This document shows positions 10,905 to 20,402 of a DNA stretch of 64,000 bases, piece after piece (the stretch's first letter is position 1; every line of letters begins with the position of its first letter). The position numbers and the translations under genes are program-made. The notes under the pieces were generated by a model, which made no database searches, was not told where the DNA came from, and saw only the letters and a list, made by a program, of their open reading frames with translations. The DNA is from Peromyscus leucopus (lineage: Eukaryota; Chordata; Mammalia; Rodentia; Cricetidae), in assembly GCF_004664715.2 (NCBI RefSeq), contig NC_051067.1, forward strand, positions 69,892,982-69,956,981, read 5' to 3'.

Positions 10905-12171
10905 AAGAACCTTAAATTTAATCTCTTTTGTTTAGCCTTTTTCCTGACCATTAACAATAACAACCCTCCTAAACAATGACAATTATCCCAAACCCATTAA
11001 AAGACCAAAACAACCCACCACCACCACCACCTCTTGGGAATATGAGCATTGTGTTCTTAAAATTACTTCTTGCTGTTTATGGGTGAAGGCATTTTTAGGG
11101 GATCCTGAAAAGAAAAATTTTGGGTTATTTGTCAAGTTCCAGAGTGGTAGCTGTATCATTTGTTGTCCAGTCTATGCATAATGCAAAAGTGCAGGGCTTA
11201 TCTCAAGTCCTTATTTGAGTAGTCTGTGAAACTGAATCATCTCAGCTAGCCATCTCAAAACTGTTCTGAGCAGTTTGTAGTCCAAAGCTGATCTTTGGGT
11301 GATGTTTGTCAACTTAGTGGTATTATTGTTGTTCATGTGGAATTGTCATTGTGGAGCCCCATCATCTTTCTGGAGACTTCAAATTTGCTGTTAGGCCTGG
11401 TCATGATTCCCTGCAGAAAACTGATAGAGACTTAAACACAAAAAACATGTACAGACAGCTAAATGAAGACTTCTTTCTTGAATTAGTTAGTACTCTATAC
11501 GACCATTAATATAACAAAAATTTAGAATACATATATATATTTATCTTATAAATTTTGATGTAAAATTCATACCATAAGAAAAGTTTAAAGAATCAAAATA
11601 GAACCAAAAATTGAGATTAGTTTCTTAATTATTTGGTTTTCTTCTGTTCCATATCAAATGGTTCTTTCTTCTGACATGATACAGAGATTTTGCATTTTCC
11701 TTTTAACAAACATGCTTGGGTTTAGAGCAGGAGAGAGCCATTCTCTAACTCCAAAGCCAGCTTTAATTTTTAATTAAACTGGGACCACATAAAGACAATT
11801 TGTATTAAGTGTCTATAGAGAAGAGTAGAAACAAACATTTAGGAAGACTTATGAAATTTTATAGATGATATACCAATAGACCAACTTACTCCTTTTCTTG
11901 GGACATTTTTTCTGGATGATTTGTCATTTTTTGTTTGTTGTTTGTTTGTTTGTTTGTTTGTTTGTTTTTTCAGATATCTCATTTGTCCAGTGTTCTTCAG
12001 ATTCCTTAGCCTTCATTCTCCTGAAAGACAAAAATAAAAACCCTTCCCCAGGCCTAACTTTAAGGAGGTTCCCTTTTGGCAAGTTATATCTGATTAAATG
12101 AAAAGTATTTGTTAGTTGTATAAGTTAATTTAAATTGGATGGTCATGCTGGTCAATGAACTATCACCTCTT
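10905..12171 (-). other. Non-coding 3' region of the gag-pol ERV remnant
   Basis: Between the integrase remnant and the LTR there is 1.27 kb without an env-like frame. The part at about 10990-11270 resembles internal sequence of elements 1 and 2 (a 'ttgggaatatg' block, a 'gggatcctgaaaag' block). A (GTTT)n run lies at 11935-11966 and a short CCA run at about 11018-11032. The layout fits an env-less, IAP-like or non-autonomous element. Confidence 0.5.
11935..11966. repeat. (GTTT)n microsatellite
   Basis: About eight GTTT units followed by a T run. Confidence 0.9.
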
Positions 12172-12414
12172 CTAATTAAGAGGTCTCTCTTGTTCACATA
12201 CAACCTTTATCAATTTTGATGGCATCCACAGCTTATCTTCTCCTGTAGAAACAAAAACAAAACCTTGTCCCCAATGTAACACATATCCTGGTTTCCATTC
12301 AGAGGTCAGCACATTTTTAAAGTATATAAGCTGATTTAATTCTGTAGTTTTTTCTATTATCCAGTGTCTCTCCACAGCTGTTGTTCCTTTCTCATTAGCA
12401 TTGAGAAAATTCAA
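12172..12414 (-). pseudogene. pol: ERVK-like integrase, C-terminal DNA-binding domain remnant
   Basis: Eighty codons remain open. The segment WKPGYVLHWGQGFVFVSTG and the following LWMPSKLIK are typical of the C-terminal domain of class II (IAP/ERVK-type) retroviral integrases, which binds DNA. It lies directly after the catalytic-core remnant on the same strand, but the frame is broken between 12414 and 12494 near a run of nine G. This is a fossil of an endogenous retrovirus with no expected function. Confidence 0.85.
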
Positions 12415-12493
12415 AGTTAATAGAGCATTATGTAATCTATTTCTGGGGGGGGGTTGTTACCCCTTCCTGTTTATTTAACATATCCTTTAGAGT

Positions 12494-12900
12494 TCAATTT
12501 GATCTTTTTATGACTGCTTGGCCTGTAGGATTGTGTGGTGTACCTGTAATATGCTTTATATTGTAATAAGCAAAAAACTGTTTCATTTTACCAAAGACAG
12601 ATGCTGGAGCATTGTCAGTTTTAATTTGTGCAGGTATATCCACAATAGGCATAACTTCTAGAAAATGCATGATTACAGAATTTGCTTTTTCAGAATTCAA
12701 AGCAGTTGCCCATTGAAATTCTGAATAAGTATCAATAGTGTGGTGTGCATATTTCAATTTTCCAAATTCTGCAAAGTGAAACACAACCATCTGCCAGATT
12801 TCATTCCTCTGAGTACTCTTTGGGTTACATGCTGCTGGTAGTGGAATCTGATTGTAAAAAGAACAAATAGGACATTTCCTTATAATTTCCTTAGCTTGTT
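12494..12900 (-). pseudogene. pol: ERVK-like integrase, zinc-binding end and catalytic core remnant
   Basis: The open part (12494-12790) holds the first two acidic positions of the catalytic triad, in HHTIDTYS and IKTDNAPA. Exactly 35 residues after the second Asp, where the triad Glu is expected, the sequence reads Lys (GQAVIKRSN). Upstream, minus-strand sequence near 12860-12890 encodes a CPIC pair fitting the N-terminal HHCC zinc site. The substituted catalytic residue and broken frames indicate an inactive remnant. Confidence 0.85.
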
Positions 12901-13177
12901 GCCAGGTTATGGAAAAATCCTTTTGAAAGTTTTACTATTGACATTTTTTTATGAAATTCTGAGGCCTCCAGCACATTTCCTATCAATAATTTATGGATCT
13001 CATCATTATCTTGTGCTAGAGGGCCGGGAAGACCCTTATGGGATCAGATATGAGTTATATATAAAGGATGGTTCCTATTCCTGATTATATCTTGTAACTG
13101 AATAAATAACAAAGTTAATTCTGACTCATCAGGGATAAATTCTGCAGTCTCAATATGTAAGACCACCCTTTCAGTAA

Positions 13178-13568
13178 CTATGTGAGAGGTTCAGAAAAAT
13201 CCTTTAATACCAACAGAATAGCATAAAATTCTGATTTTTGAAGTGAATTATAAGAACTTTGAACTTTATTTAAATTTTCTGACTTGTAACCTGTCTTTTC
13301 TTGTATTTTTTTTTTTTTTTGCATCTGTATAAAATGTACGGGCTCCAGATATGGGTATTTCCTGAACAATTTGAGGCAGAATCTAATCAGCTCTCTTTAT
13401 AAGTTGAATTCTATCACTTTGGAAATATTTGCTGTTAATATCTCCCAACAAATTACTGCAAGCTCTTTGACAAAGTTCACTTTCTGCCCACAATTTGTCA
13501 ATTTCATCCTTAGTTAAAGGTACTACAATTTCTGCTGGTTCTATTCCTGCTAATTGATGAAGTTTCAA
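13178..13568 (-). pseudogene. pol: ERVK-like RNase H and connection remnant
   Basis: Two short open pieces (13178-13369 and 13383-13568) lie in the order expected between reverse transcriptase and integrase. The piece with VQSSYNSLQKSEFYAILLVL resembles the RNase H segment around the catalytic Glu of class II ERVs, and is interrupted by a T/A homopolymer near 13305-13320. The other piece reads like the segment preceding integrase or RNase H in these elements and is less certain. Confidence 0.6.
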
Positions 13569-13572
13569 TTTT

Positions 13573-13785
13573 TTAAAAAAAAATCAAGTCAGAGATCTTT
13601 TCCATATAAGTTTTTAATTTTTTACTCTGTTTAGTTGGTAGAAATATCCATTCTAATATATCTTTCCTCTGCATTAAAATTCCTGTAGGATAATGCTTAA
13701 AGGGTAAAATAACCAAAATGCAATCAAGCTTTGGATCCACACAATCCATATGTCCTTCCTGTACTTTCTTTTCCACCAAGGCCAA
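13573..13785 (-). pseudogene. pol: ERVK-like reverse transcriptase thumb/connection remnant
   Basis: About 70 codons including a LVILPFKHYPTGILMQRKD stretch fit the region after the polymerase palm in class II ERVs. Position and strand agree with the flanking RT and RNase H pieces. A homopolymer run at 13573-13582 breaks the frame on its 3' side. Confidence 0.55.
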
Positions 13786-14091
13786 TTCTCTCTCAGCTAC
13801 AGCTGATAATTCTCTTGGACTATTTAAGTCCTTGTCACCTTCTAAGGTTTTTGAACAAATTACTCAGTTCATCATTTTTTACCCCAACAATAGTTTATAG
13901 ATGAGAAATGTTTCCAAATAATCTTTGAAAGTCGTTAAGAGTCTGTAGTTCTGTAGTCGATCTCTCCTAATTTGCACCTTTTGGGGTTTAATTTTTTTGT
14001 AGACCTATTTTATATCCTAAATAATTAATAGAATCTCCTCTTTGTATCTTTTCAGGAGCAATTTGTAATCCCCAACAAGGCAAAATTGTCT

Positions 14092-14610
14092 TTACTTCTT
14101 CAAACATACTTCTAAAGTATCTGCATTTGAATCAGCTAGTAAAATATCGTCCATGTAATGATAATTTATAGATTTGGGGAATTGTTTATATATTACTTCC
14201 AATGGCTCTTTTATAAAATATTGGCACAGGGTTGGACTATTTAACATCCCCTGTGAGAGAAACCTCCAATGGTATCTCTTGACCAGCTGTGAATTACTAT
14301 AAGTAGGCACTGTGAAGGCAAATCTTTCTCTGTCTTTTTCTTGTAAGGGTAATGAAAAGAAACAATCTTTTAAATTGATAATTTAATTATAAAAAGACCA
14401 TCCTTTAGGTAATAAAGTAGGCAAAGGAATTCCAGATTGCAGAGAGTCCATTGGCTGAGTTACTTTGTTAATTGCTCTAAGGTCTATTACCATTCTCCAT
14501 TTACCAGATTTCTTTTTAATAACAAATACATGAGAATTCCAAGGGCTGGTTGATTCTTCAATATGCTGAGCATTTAACTGCTCTTGTACCAGCTCTTCTA
14601 AAGCCTGCAT
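14092..14610 (-). pseudogene. pol: ERVK-like reverse transcriptase (fingers/palm) remnant
   Basis: The upstream piece (14383-14610) carries the RT fingers signature SPWNSHVFVIKKKSGKWR followed by an IDLRAINK segment. The downstream piece (14092-14310) carries the polymerase active-site box YMDD, preceded by GMLNSPTLCQ. Between them (about 14340-14375) a KDCFF segment with the first palm Asp is readable only in another frame, so at least one frameshift separates the two halves. All three catalytic Asp are still visible, but the gene is broken. Confidence 0.9.
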
Positions 14611-14999
14611 TTTCTCTGTTGTTAAAGGCCATTGCTGAACCCCTACAGGTTTGTCTGTTAACCATTTTAAAGGTAGAGCAGATGGTGTCTTTGAAAGATC
14701 AGCAGTTGTGTCCTGTTCTTATACAATCTGGATGTACAATCTGGATGGCCGGTGACTTCTCTTTATAATAATTATACCTCCTAATATTTCTCTCAGAAAT
14801 GTGTTAGTTTATGGTTTGTTTCTGAGGTTGGAGGAATGTTAATCTGAGTATTCCATTGTTGTAATAGATTACAGCCACATAAATAGCTATATTAGTCACA
14901 TATGGCTTTAATTTTCCTCTCTGTCCTTTGGCCTTATACATTCAAGCCACTTATGCTCTGCTTCACTTGAGATAATGTTCCAATCCCTGACAGCTAAAC

Positions 15000-15270
15000 A
15001 TTTACCTCCTGAAGAGGCCAGTTTGGATGCCAAAATCCTGGTGCAATTATTGTAACATCCACACCTATGTCTACTAAACCTTCCAAGAGAATGTCATTTA
15101 TTTGTATTTTTAATTTTGGTCTTTGTTCATTTATAGAAGTTTGCCAAAAAATTCTCCTTATGGTTCCTCCTGAATTTCCTATTCTCTCTGCTACAGCTGT
15201 TCAATCACCCTGAGCAGCCTGGTTTATTCCAATATGTATTTGGTTATTTAATTGCTCTGAGAAGGGGTTT
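15000..15270 (-). pseudogene. pro: ERVK-like aspartic protease remnant
   Basis: On the minus strand at 15051-15080 the codons read GLVDIGVDVT, which is the active-site loop of a retroviral aspartic protease (usually D-T-G). The Thr of the triad has become Ile. It lies between the nucleocapsid remnant and RT, as expected for pro. No long open frame surrounds it, so it is a decayed remnant; its limits are approximate. Confidence 0.6.
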
Positions 15271-15273
15271 CTT

Positions 15274-15594
15274 CTATGATGGCAGGAAAGGCCAGACTGA
15301 ATTTGATGTGGGGGCCTGCATGAGGTCCCTCTGGGAGTTTCCAGATGGCAGAGGCAATGGATTACCTTGTCTGTCCCTTGTTGATCTACATTCATTGGTC
15401 CAATGTTTACTCTTACCACATCTTCTGCCTAATCCAGAAGGGAGGAGCATTCTGTTGCTATTGTTCCTTGAATAAACATTCTTTCTAGGAATGCCCTGTT
15501 TACACTCCCTTTTCAAATGGCCCTGTTTACAGCAACCAAAACATCTGACATTGTTTTTCCTCAAAGCCTTTGAAATTACCTGTGGCCTCCACAC
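15274..15594 (-). pseudogene. gag: ERVK-like Gag nucleocapsid remnant
   Basis: A 106-codon frame contains a complete C-X2-C-X4-H-X4-C zinc knuckle (CFGCCKQGHLKREC). The second knuckle has lost its first Cys (GRRCGKSKHWTNEC). Two knuckles followed by NECRSTRD and QGNPLPLP are typical of IAP/ERVK-type Gag. The matrix and capsid parts are not recognisable beyond about 15600, so the provirus is 5'-truncated and no 5' LTR was found. Confidence 0.85.
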
Positions 15595-15599
15595 ACATC

Positions 15600-16729
15600 C
15601 TCATAAGGCAAAGGTAAACATGTGCACATTCATTTCAAGACAATTTTCCACATTTTCCATTCTCATGCCTTGAGAAAGATCTATTTTACTTCATAAAACA
15701 CTGTCTTCCACACTCTGGTCTGCACATCTCATGTGAATTTTTTCATGGAAATCACAAGAACTGAGGAGCTAAAGGATGTTACATGCAAGATTCTGGTGAC
15801 ATCTTTTGGAGTTTCATCAAATTGCCATTGTGTTGTCTTCATTTTCAACACTATGGGCAGCTTCCCTTCAACTGACCTGTTGGTGAGGCAATCATAGCCA
15901 CTTCAGCTACAATAATATTAAAGGACTTTCATGCTTTTCCTATCATAAATAATATTATTAGTTCTCAAAATTGAACAAGATTTCACTCCTTAATTTTTCT
16001 CTATTATAGGCCATTCATTCTGTGTCAGTCACCATGTAATACCTTAGTGCTGACCATTAAAAATTTTGACTTTCAAATACTATGAGAAATTCTCACTATA
16101 AATGAAGGTGTTATTTTTATATACTCAATCATTTTGACCTCTATCTTAACTCAAATTTCTTCTAATACTCAATAGTTCAGAGTCCTGGGTCTTAAAGTTA
16201 TATTCTGCATTCTTGTGGCATCTCAATTTAATTTTTTTCTTTGAATGGACTGATGGATATGTTGGAAGAACCAGTCACCTGCATTGTGCTTCCTGAGGAT
16301 TTGATCAGCACTATTTTTGGACATCCTCTAGTTGGGGACCTAAATTACTAAAATGTAGATAATGGAATGGTTTTATACTATGTCAAACATTTCCTTATCT
16401 GTTCTCCTTTCATAAAGAAAGCCCCAAACTACCTAATACAGACTTTAAATTTCCCATCTAACAGAGGTTATGAGGCTCCAAGCTCATGACACAATTATCC
16501 GAAAAGGTATAACATCTAGGATTTATTTTTAACTCCAGAAAATAGAGATCTTTTGGCTGGTGTATCCTGCCACGTAGGCCTTCCAATTTCCAGCATGAGA
16601 AGACAGCTTAGGGCTTTAAAAAAATAAGCAAGGGGTTTGGATTCCTGGATATGGGATTCAGGTTCCTGGATTTGGATTTACAGCTAAGCCTCTGTATGAC
16701 TTTTCTTAAGAATACACTAGATAACACTT
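15600..16729. other. Unassigned sequence right of the ERV remnant
   Basis: About 1.1 kb with no open frame or repeat family I can name. It may include diverged gag leader or unrelated DNA. Confidence 0.4.
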
Positions 16730-16744
16730 AAGAATACACTTCTT

Positions 16745-16911
16745 TTTTTTTTTGTTTTGTTTTGTTTTTTCAAGACAGGGTTTCTCTGTGTAGCTTTGTG
16801 CCTCTCCTGGAACTCACTCGGTAGCCCAGGCTGGCCTCGAACTCACATAGATTCACCTGGCTCTGCCTCCCGAGTGCTGGGATTAAAGGCGTGCGCCACC
16901 ACCGCCCGGCC
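16745..16911 (-). mobile_element. B1 SINE, antisense, with 15-bp TSD
   Basis: A T-rich tail complement is followed by the B1 body in reverse and the terminus 'accgcccggc'. It is flanked by AAGAATACACTTCTT at 16730-16744 and 16912-16926, a perfect 15-bp duplication. Confidence 0.95.
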
Positions 16912-16926
16912 AAGAATACACTTCTT

Positions 16927-17259
16927 AAGAAAGCACTAGATTAAAAGCCTCTTTGCTAAAGGCTCTAGCTTTTAGATTACCACAGTTTAACAGGTCTTTT
17001 CAACCATATGTTACTGAATCCCAAGGTATATTGCGGAAAGTTCTCACCCAGAACTTTTGGTCAAATTCACCAATCCTGTGAGATGGATACACGGGAGGGG
17101 TAGTAGAGGGAGGGAGAATGTGAGCCTGGTTTGGAAGCCTAAAAGTGGCCTGGATGCATGAGGTATATATCCTCAATGACTACGGGTTATATGTTGATTA
17201 CTATCAAGGTTGTATGCTGAGAGCATATTTACTATTCTAGCAATATGCAAAATTCAAAG
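16927..17259. other. Unique DNA
   Basis: No gene or repeat was recognised in this spacer. Confidence 0.45.
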
Positions 17260-17264
17260 CATGT

Positions 17265-17280
17265 CTGTAACATGAATCTT
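17265..17280. repeat. Target-site duplication of the SRSF11 retrocopy, left copy
   Basis: CTGTAACATGAATCTT is repeated exactly at 19932-19947. Fifteen of the 16 bases are the end of LTR copy A. Confidence 0.95.
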
Positions 17281-17306
17281 TTTTTTTTTTTTTTGAGTTT
17301 CAGGGT

Positions 17307-17312
17307 TTTATT
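17307..17312 (-). promoter_or_regulatory. Polyadenylation signal AATAAA of the SRSF11 cDNA
   Basis: AATAAA on the minus strand, about 12 nt before the A tail; inherited from the parent mRNA. Confidence 0.85.
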
Positions 17313-18411
17313 ATCAAAGTCCTATAAAACAATTTCAGAAACTGTACATCAACATGGCACAGATGGTAGCCTACTTTTGTTTTTTACTGCACAAAAGTGA
17401 AGCTTATAACTCCTGTAACTAAGAAAACAGTTATCTACCTAGTCATATAACATGAAATCACTGTGCATAAGATACCACTGCAATCAAAGTAACACAAATT
17501 TATTGGTTTTGTACAACTTGAGATCAAATAAAAGTACATTATCAAGATTTGTCGTATTTTAAAAGCACATGAAGGTCAATTTAAAATGCACCACCACCTC
17601 CTCTTGTTCAACAGTGAGCTTTAAAACAAAAGTTGAAAACTGAAAATCAGGACAAGGTCATTTTCTTCTGGTGATGGACTGGATAAGCAGGTTGCGTTCA
17701 CTGGTAGAGATGTGAAATAAATTATTGGAAAAAAAAAACATAAGTAGCTATGAAAAAGTGAACAACTCTAATTCAAAACATCGTATCTTACAGCCAGTTT
17801 TGTTTGAAATTTTTTTTCCTGTAATTTAAAGCCTACTTAGCCATCAAAAAAGGTTAGTGCATATATAACCTTTGAAAGTTAAACAAAGCCACAAAAATTT
17901 AGCCACGGCTCAAAAGGCTTATCTATCACAAATGCTTGTTTCCAGATGTAACTCTAAGAATGTTAATTTGTCATGTCAACAAGTAAGACCATTAAGTAGG
18001 TCACCGTGTTGGAGGGTTTCATGACACTTGGGGTAACATGCAATCAGTGCATTCCCTACATGGCTCTATCACGGCAAGGACTCAAACTCTAGAAATACTC
18101 TAAGTGAACGCACTGAGGATCATACGACAGAGACAATCCATGCCTGCTGGAGATGCATGCAGCTGTTCATTTGTGTTAGAAGCAGCAGTTGCACAGCTGC
18201 TTGGTCACGCAAATGGATATCACCATGGCAGTGCTGGTCACCCAGGTACCACTTTCTAAAAGCTTTTGCTGTAAAGAACTAGAGGTCACAATCGGGTGTT
18301 CTGCAGCCATTGGTAATGTGCAGCTGTATACACTTAGGTGAGATGAACACACACAGCATTAGGTATCATGAGGAATGATACCGAGGACCATCTGCAGCTA
18401 GCTTCAGAGGC

Positions 18412-19842
18412 TCAGTCACTCATATCCATGTCTTCTTCGTGGTGATCATCCCCATTCACTTTGGACTCTCTCAGGTCACCCATCCCCTTCTCCACAGAGC
18501 ACTCCTTTGTTTTAGGGGACATTGCTTCTGTTGGTCTCTTCTCCTCCTTCTTCTCCTTCTCGCTGCCATAGCCCTGCTCTTCTTCATCATAATCCCGTGT
18601 CACCTGTTTGATGTCTTTGTTGCTCTCAGACTTCCTTTCGCGCTCCTTCTCCTTGTCTTTGCTCCTCTTCTTTTTACTTGTTGATCGTTCCCTTTCATCC
18701 CTGCTTCTTTCTTTGTCCTTATCTTTTTTCTTCTCTTTTTTATGTCTCCGTGGAGATGGTGAGCGAGACAGCTTTCTTTTAGGAGACCTGGGCTTTTTAG
18801 GAGATCTTGTACCACTCCTGCTTCGCCGTCGTCGTCTCTCCCTGCTTGCACTCCGAGAGCGTCTGGCTGTACTGTAGCTTTTTGGTGGAGTTTTGGAACG
18901 TTTCTTTTCTTTATCTTCTTTCTTTTTGTCTCTGGCTTTGGACGTGCTCCTTGACCTTCTACCCCTCTCTCTGGAATGAGATCGTCTCCGTCTTGGACTT
19001 TTGGATCTCCTTCTACTTCTCGACTTGGAGTGTGACCGCCTCCTTGACCGGCTTCGTGACCGCCTGTGCCTGGAGGATGAGGGGGTCCTCCTCCTCCTCG
19101 GGCGCGACCTTGATCTCGAGTGTCTTCTCTTTTCTTCCTTCTTGTCTGGCTCAATAGCGGCAGAAATCAGGGATTGGGCCTCACGCACCCTCTTCATGGC
19201 TTCCTCTATTTCTTTACTAGAGGTGTCTGACTTCAGACTTGGTGAAACAAGACCAGCAGCTACATGATTCAATTTGGGATCAACAGTACTCATAAGCTTC
19301 AACAGCTGGTCTGCAGCAAGAGACTGAGAGTTCAAGTTTGTTCCTGGAAGCCCAAGAGCAGCAAGGGCAGGATCAAGAGCTGGAGCTCCCAATGCAGCCA
19401 GGGGAACAGCGCCAATCTGGGTAAGTGGGTTGGGGGTAGGCAGGAGTCCACCACCAGGCAGAAGGCCTGCCACTGCATTAGCTGGTGCCAACAGAGACAA
19501 AGCCTTAGTCTCATCAGGAATAACTCCTTCAGCATATGGTACGACTATCAAAGCTCTGTCAATGAACACAGTGTTTGTCAGATGCTGTGCCACAACTGCT
19601 GAGTCTGGATCATGGAACTTAACAAAGCAGACACGAGAGGAGACTGGCAAAGGCGAGTCATCCGGCGGGAAGAGGCGCAGCTCGTCGATCTTGCCCAGGA
19701 AACCGAAGAGCGTCCGCATCTGCTCAGAGCTAGCGCTCGGGGACACGTTGGTCACCTGGATCACCTCGGTGCCTCCGCCTGGTCCGCCGCTGGGGCCGGG
19801 GCCGGGGCCCGGCGCGCTGGGGACCACGGCCGTGCTGCTCAT
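18412..19842 (-). CDS. Srsf11: SRSF11 (SR protein p54) retrocopy, intact 476-aa ORF
   Basis: SRSF11 is a nuclear SR-family protein that takes part in pre-mRNA splicing. The copy has a Gly/Pro-rich N-terminus (residues 1-24), one RRM (about 25-105; RNP2-like IQVTNV at 28-33, RNP1-like SRVCFVKF at 69-76), a Leu/Ala/Gly-rich linker (110-225), an Arg/Ser domain (about 240-400) and a charged Lys/Glu tail ending EEDMDMSD. Human SRSF11 is about 484 residues; the difference lies mainly in a Gly run near the start. The ATG has G at -3 and matches the family start. There is no frameshift or stop, though substitutions such as SRSRSRPRRRR and GYGSEKEK look private. Neighbours: it lies in sense inside LTR copy A, next to a B1. 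It could be a young retrogene or a processed pseudogene not yet disrupted; the sequence alone cannot say whether it is expressed. Confidence 0.93.
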   Translation of the reverse strand: MSSTAVVPSAPGPGPGPSGGPGGGTEVIQVTNVSPSASSEQMRTLFGFLGKIDELRLFPPDDSPLPVSSRVCFVKFHDPDSAVVAQHLTNTVFIDRALIVVPYAEGVIPDETKALSLLAPANAVAGLLPGGGLLPTPNPLTQIGAVPLAALGAPALDPALAALGLPGTNLNSQSLAADQLLKLMSTVDPKLNHVAAGLVSPSLKSDTSSKEIEEAMKRVREAQSLISAAIEPDKKEEKRRHSRSRSRPRRRRTPSSSRHRRSRSRSRRRSHSKSRSRRRSKSPRRRRSHSRERGRRSRSTSKARDKKKEDKEKKRSKTPPKSYSTARRSRSASRERRRRRSRSGTRSPKKPRSPKRKLSRSPSPRRHKKEKKKDKDKERSRDERERSTSKKKRSKDKEKERERKSESNKDIKQVTRDYDEEEQGYGSEKEKKEEKRPTEAMSPKTKECSVEKGMGDLRESKVNGDDHHEEDMDMSD

Positions 19843-19931
19843 GGCGCGGGCTGCCTCCCGAAAGAAGTTTCTCCTCAGTGTGAGGCTGCTGAGGGCAACG
19901 GAAGAGTTTGTCGGTCCTACGGCCCCGGGAG

Positions 19932-19947
19932 CTGTAACATGAATCTT
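19932..19947. repeat. Target-site duplication of the SRSF11 retrocopy, right copy
   Basis: CTGTAACATGAATCTT, identical to 17265-17280. It abuts the left B1 duplication (19948-19962) without a gap. Confidence 0.95.
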
Positions 19948-19962
19948 AAAAGGTCTTGTTAA

Positions 19963-20108
19963 GCCGGGCGGTGGTGGCGCACGCCTTTAATCCCAGCACT
20001 CGGGAGGCAGAGCCAGGCGGATCTCTGTGAGTTCGAGGCCAGCCTGGGCTACCAAGTGAGTTCCAGGAAAGGCGCAAAGCTACACAGAGAAACCCTGTCT
20101 CGAAAAAC

Positions 20109-20151
<43 letters not shown>
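19963..20151 (+). mobile_element. Young B1 SINE with long A tail and 15-bp TSD
   Basis: It starts GCCGGGCGGTGGTGGCGCAC, contains the internal A/B-box-like region and a cricetid-type 3' half, and ends in an uninterrupted A tail of about 45 nt. It is flanked by AAAAGGTCTTGTTAA at 19948-19962 and 20152-20166. The pure tail and perfect duplication suggest a recent insertion. Confidence 0.97.
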
Positions 20152-20157
<6 letters not shown>

Positions 20158-20395
20158 TCTTGTTAATAACAAATCTGGAGCCAGATATTGGGGTGAAAGC
20201 TGAAAGATCAGAGAAATAGAACAAGCTACAGCCAATCTCAACTTGCCAACTCCTCAGCCAATCCTGTTTCCACGAATCCTCAGACTGAAAGCCTCTGAGT
20301 CCTCACCAGAAAGGGACTTAGCTGAACTGCTGCTGCCATTAGCTTACCTCCAGAAAATCCTCGGTCTAAAGAGAGTGACTTCCTGTTTCCTCATG

Positions 20396-20402
20396 CCTTA
20401 TA
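20396..20402 (-). promoter_or_regulatory. TATA-like box of LTR copy A
   Basis: TATAAGG on the minus strand, in the middle of LTR copy A. The aligned site in copy C is 'gtatataagg' at about 21145-21154. It points toward the SRSF11 retrocopy about 465 bp downstream. Confidence 0.45.

Larger units (their letters stand above)
17281..19931 (-). mobile_element. Srsf11: Processed (L1-mediated) retrocopy of SRSF11 mRNA
   Basis: Reading the minus strand: an 89-nt 5' UTR (19931-19843), a 476-codon ORF, a 3' UTR of about 1.1 kb (18411-17295), an AATAAA signal at 17312-17307 and a poly(A) tail of about 14-16 nt (T run on the plus strand up to 17294). No introns are present. The 16-bp duplication on both sides proves insertion by target-primed reverse transcription. 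Its completeness, including a GC-rich 5' UTR, indicates a full-length or near full-length cDNA. Confidence 0.97.

Noticed and set aside
10905..12171. env gene of the ERV
   Set aside because: No frame above about 70 codons and no envelope-like features between the integrase remnant and the LTR.
18600..19154. 184-codon minus-strand frame overlapping the SRSF11 ORF
   Set aside because: It is a shifted-frame reading of the repetitive Arg/Ser codons of SRSF11; the 476-codon frame has the RRM and the conserved ends.
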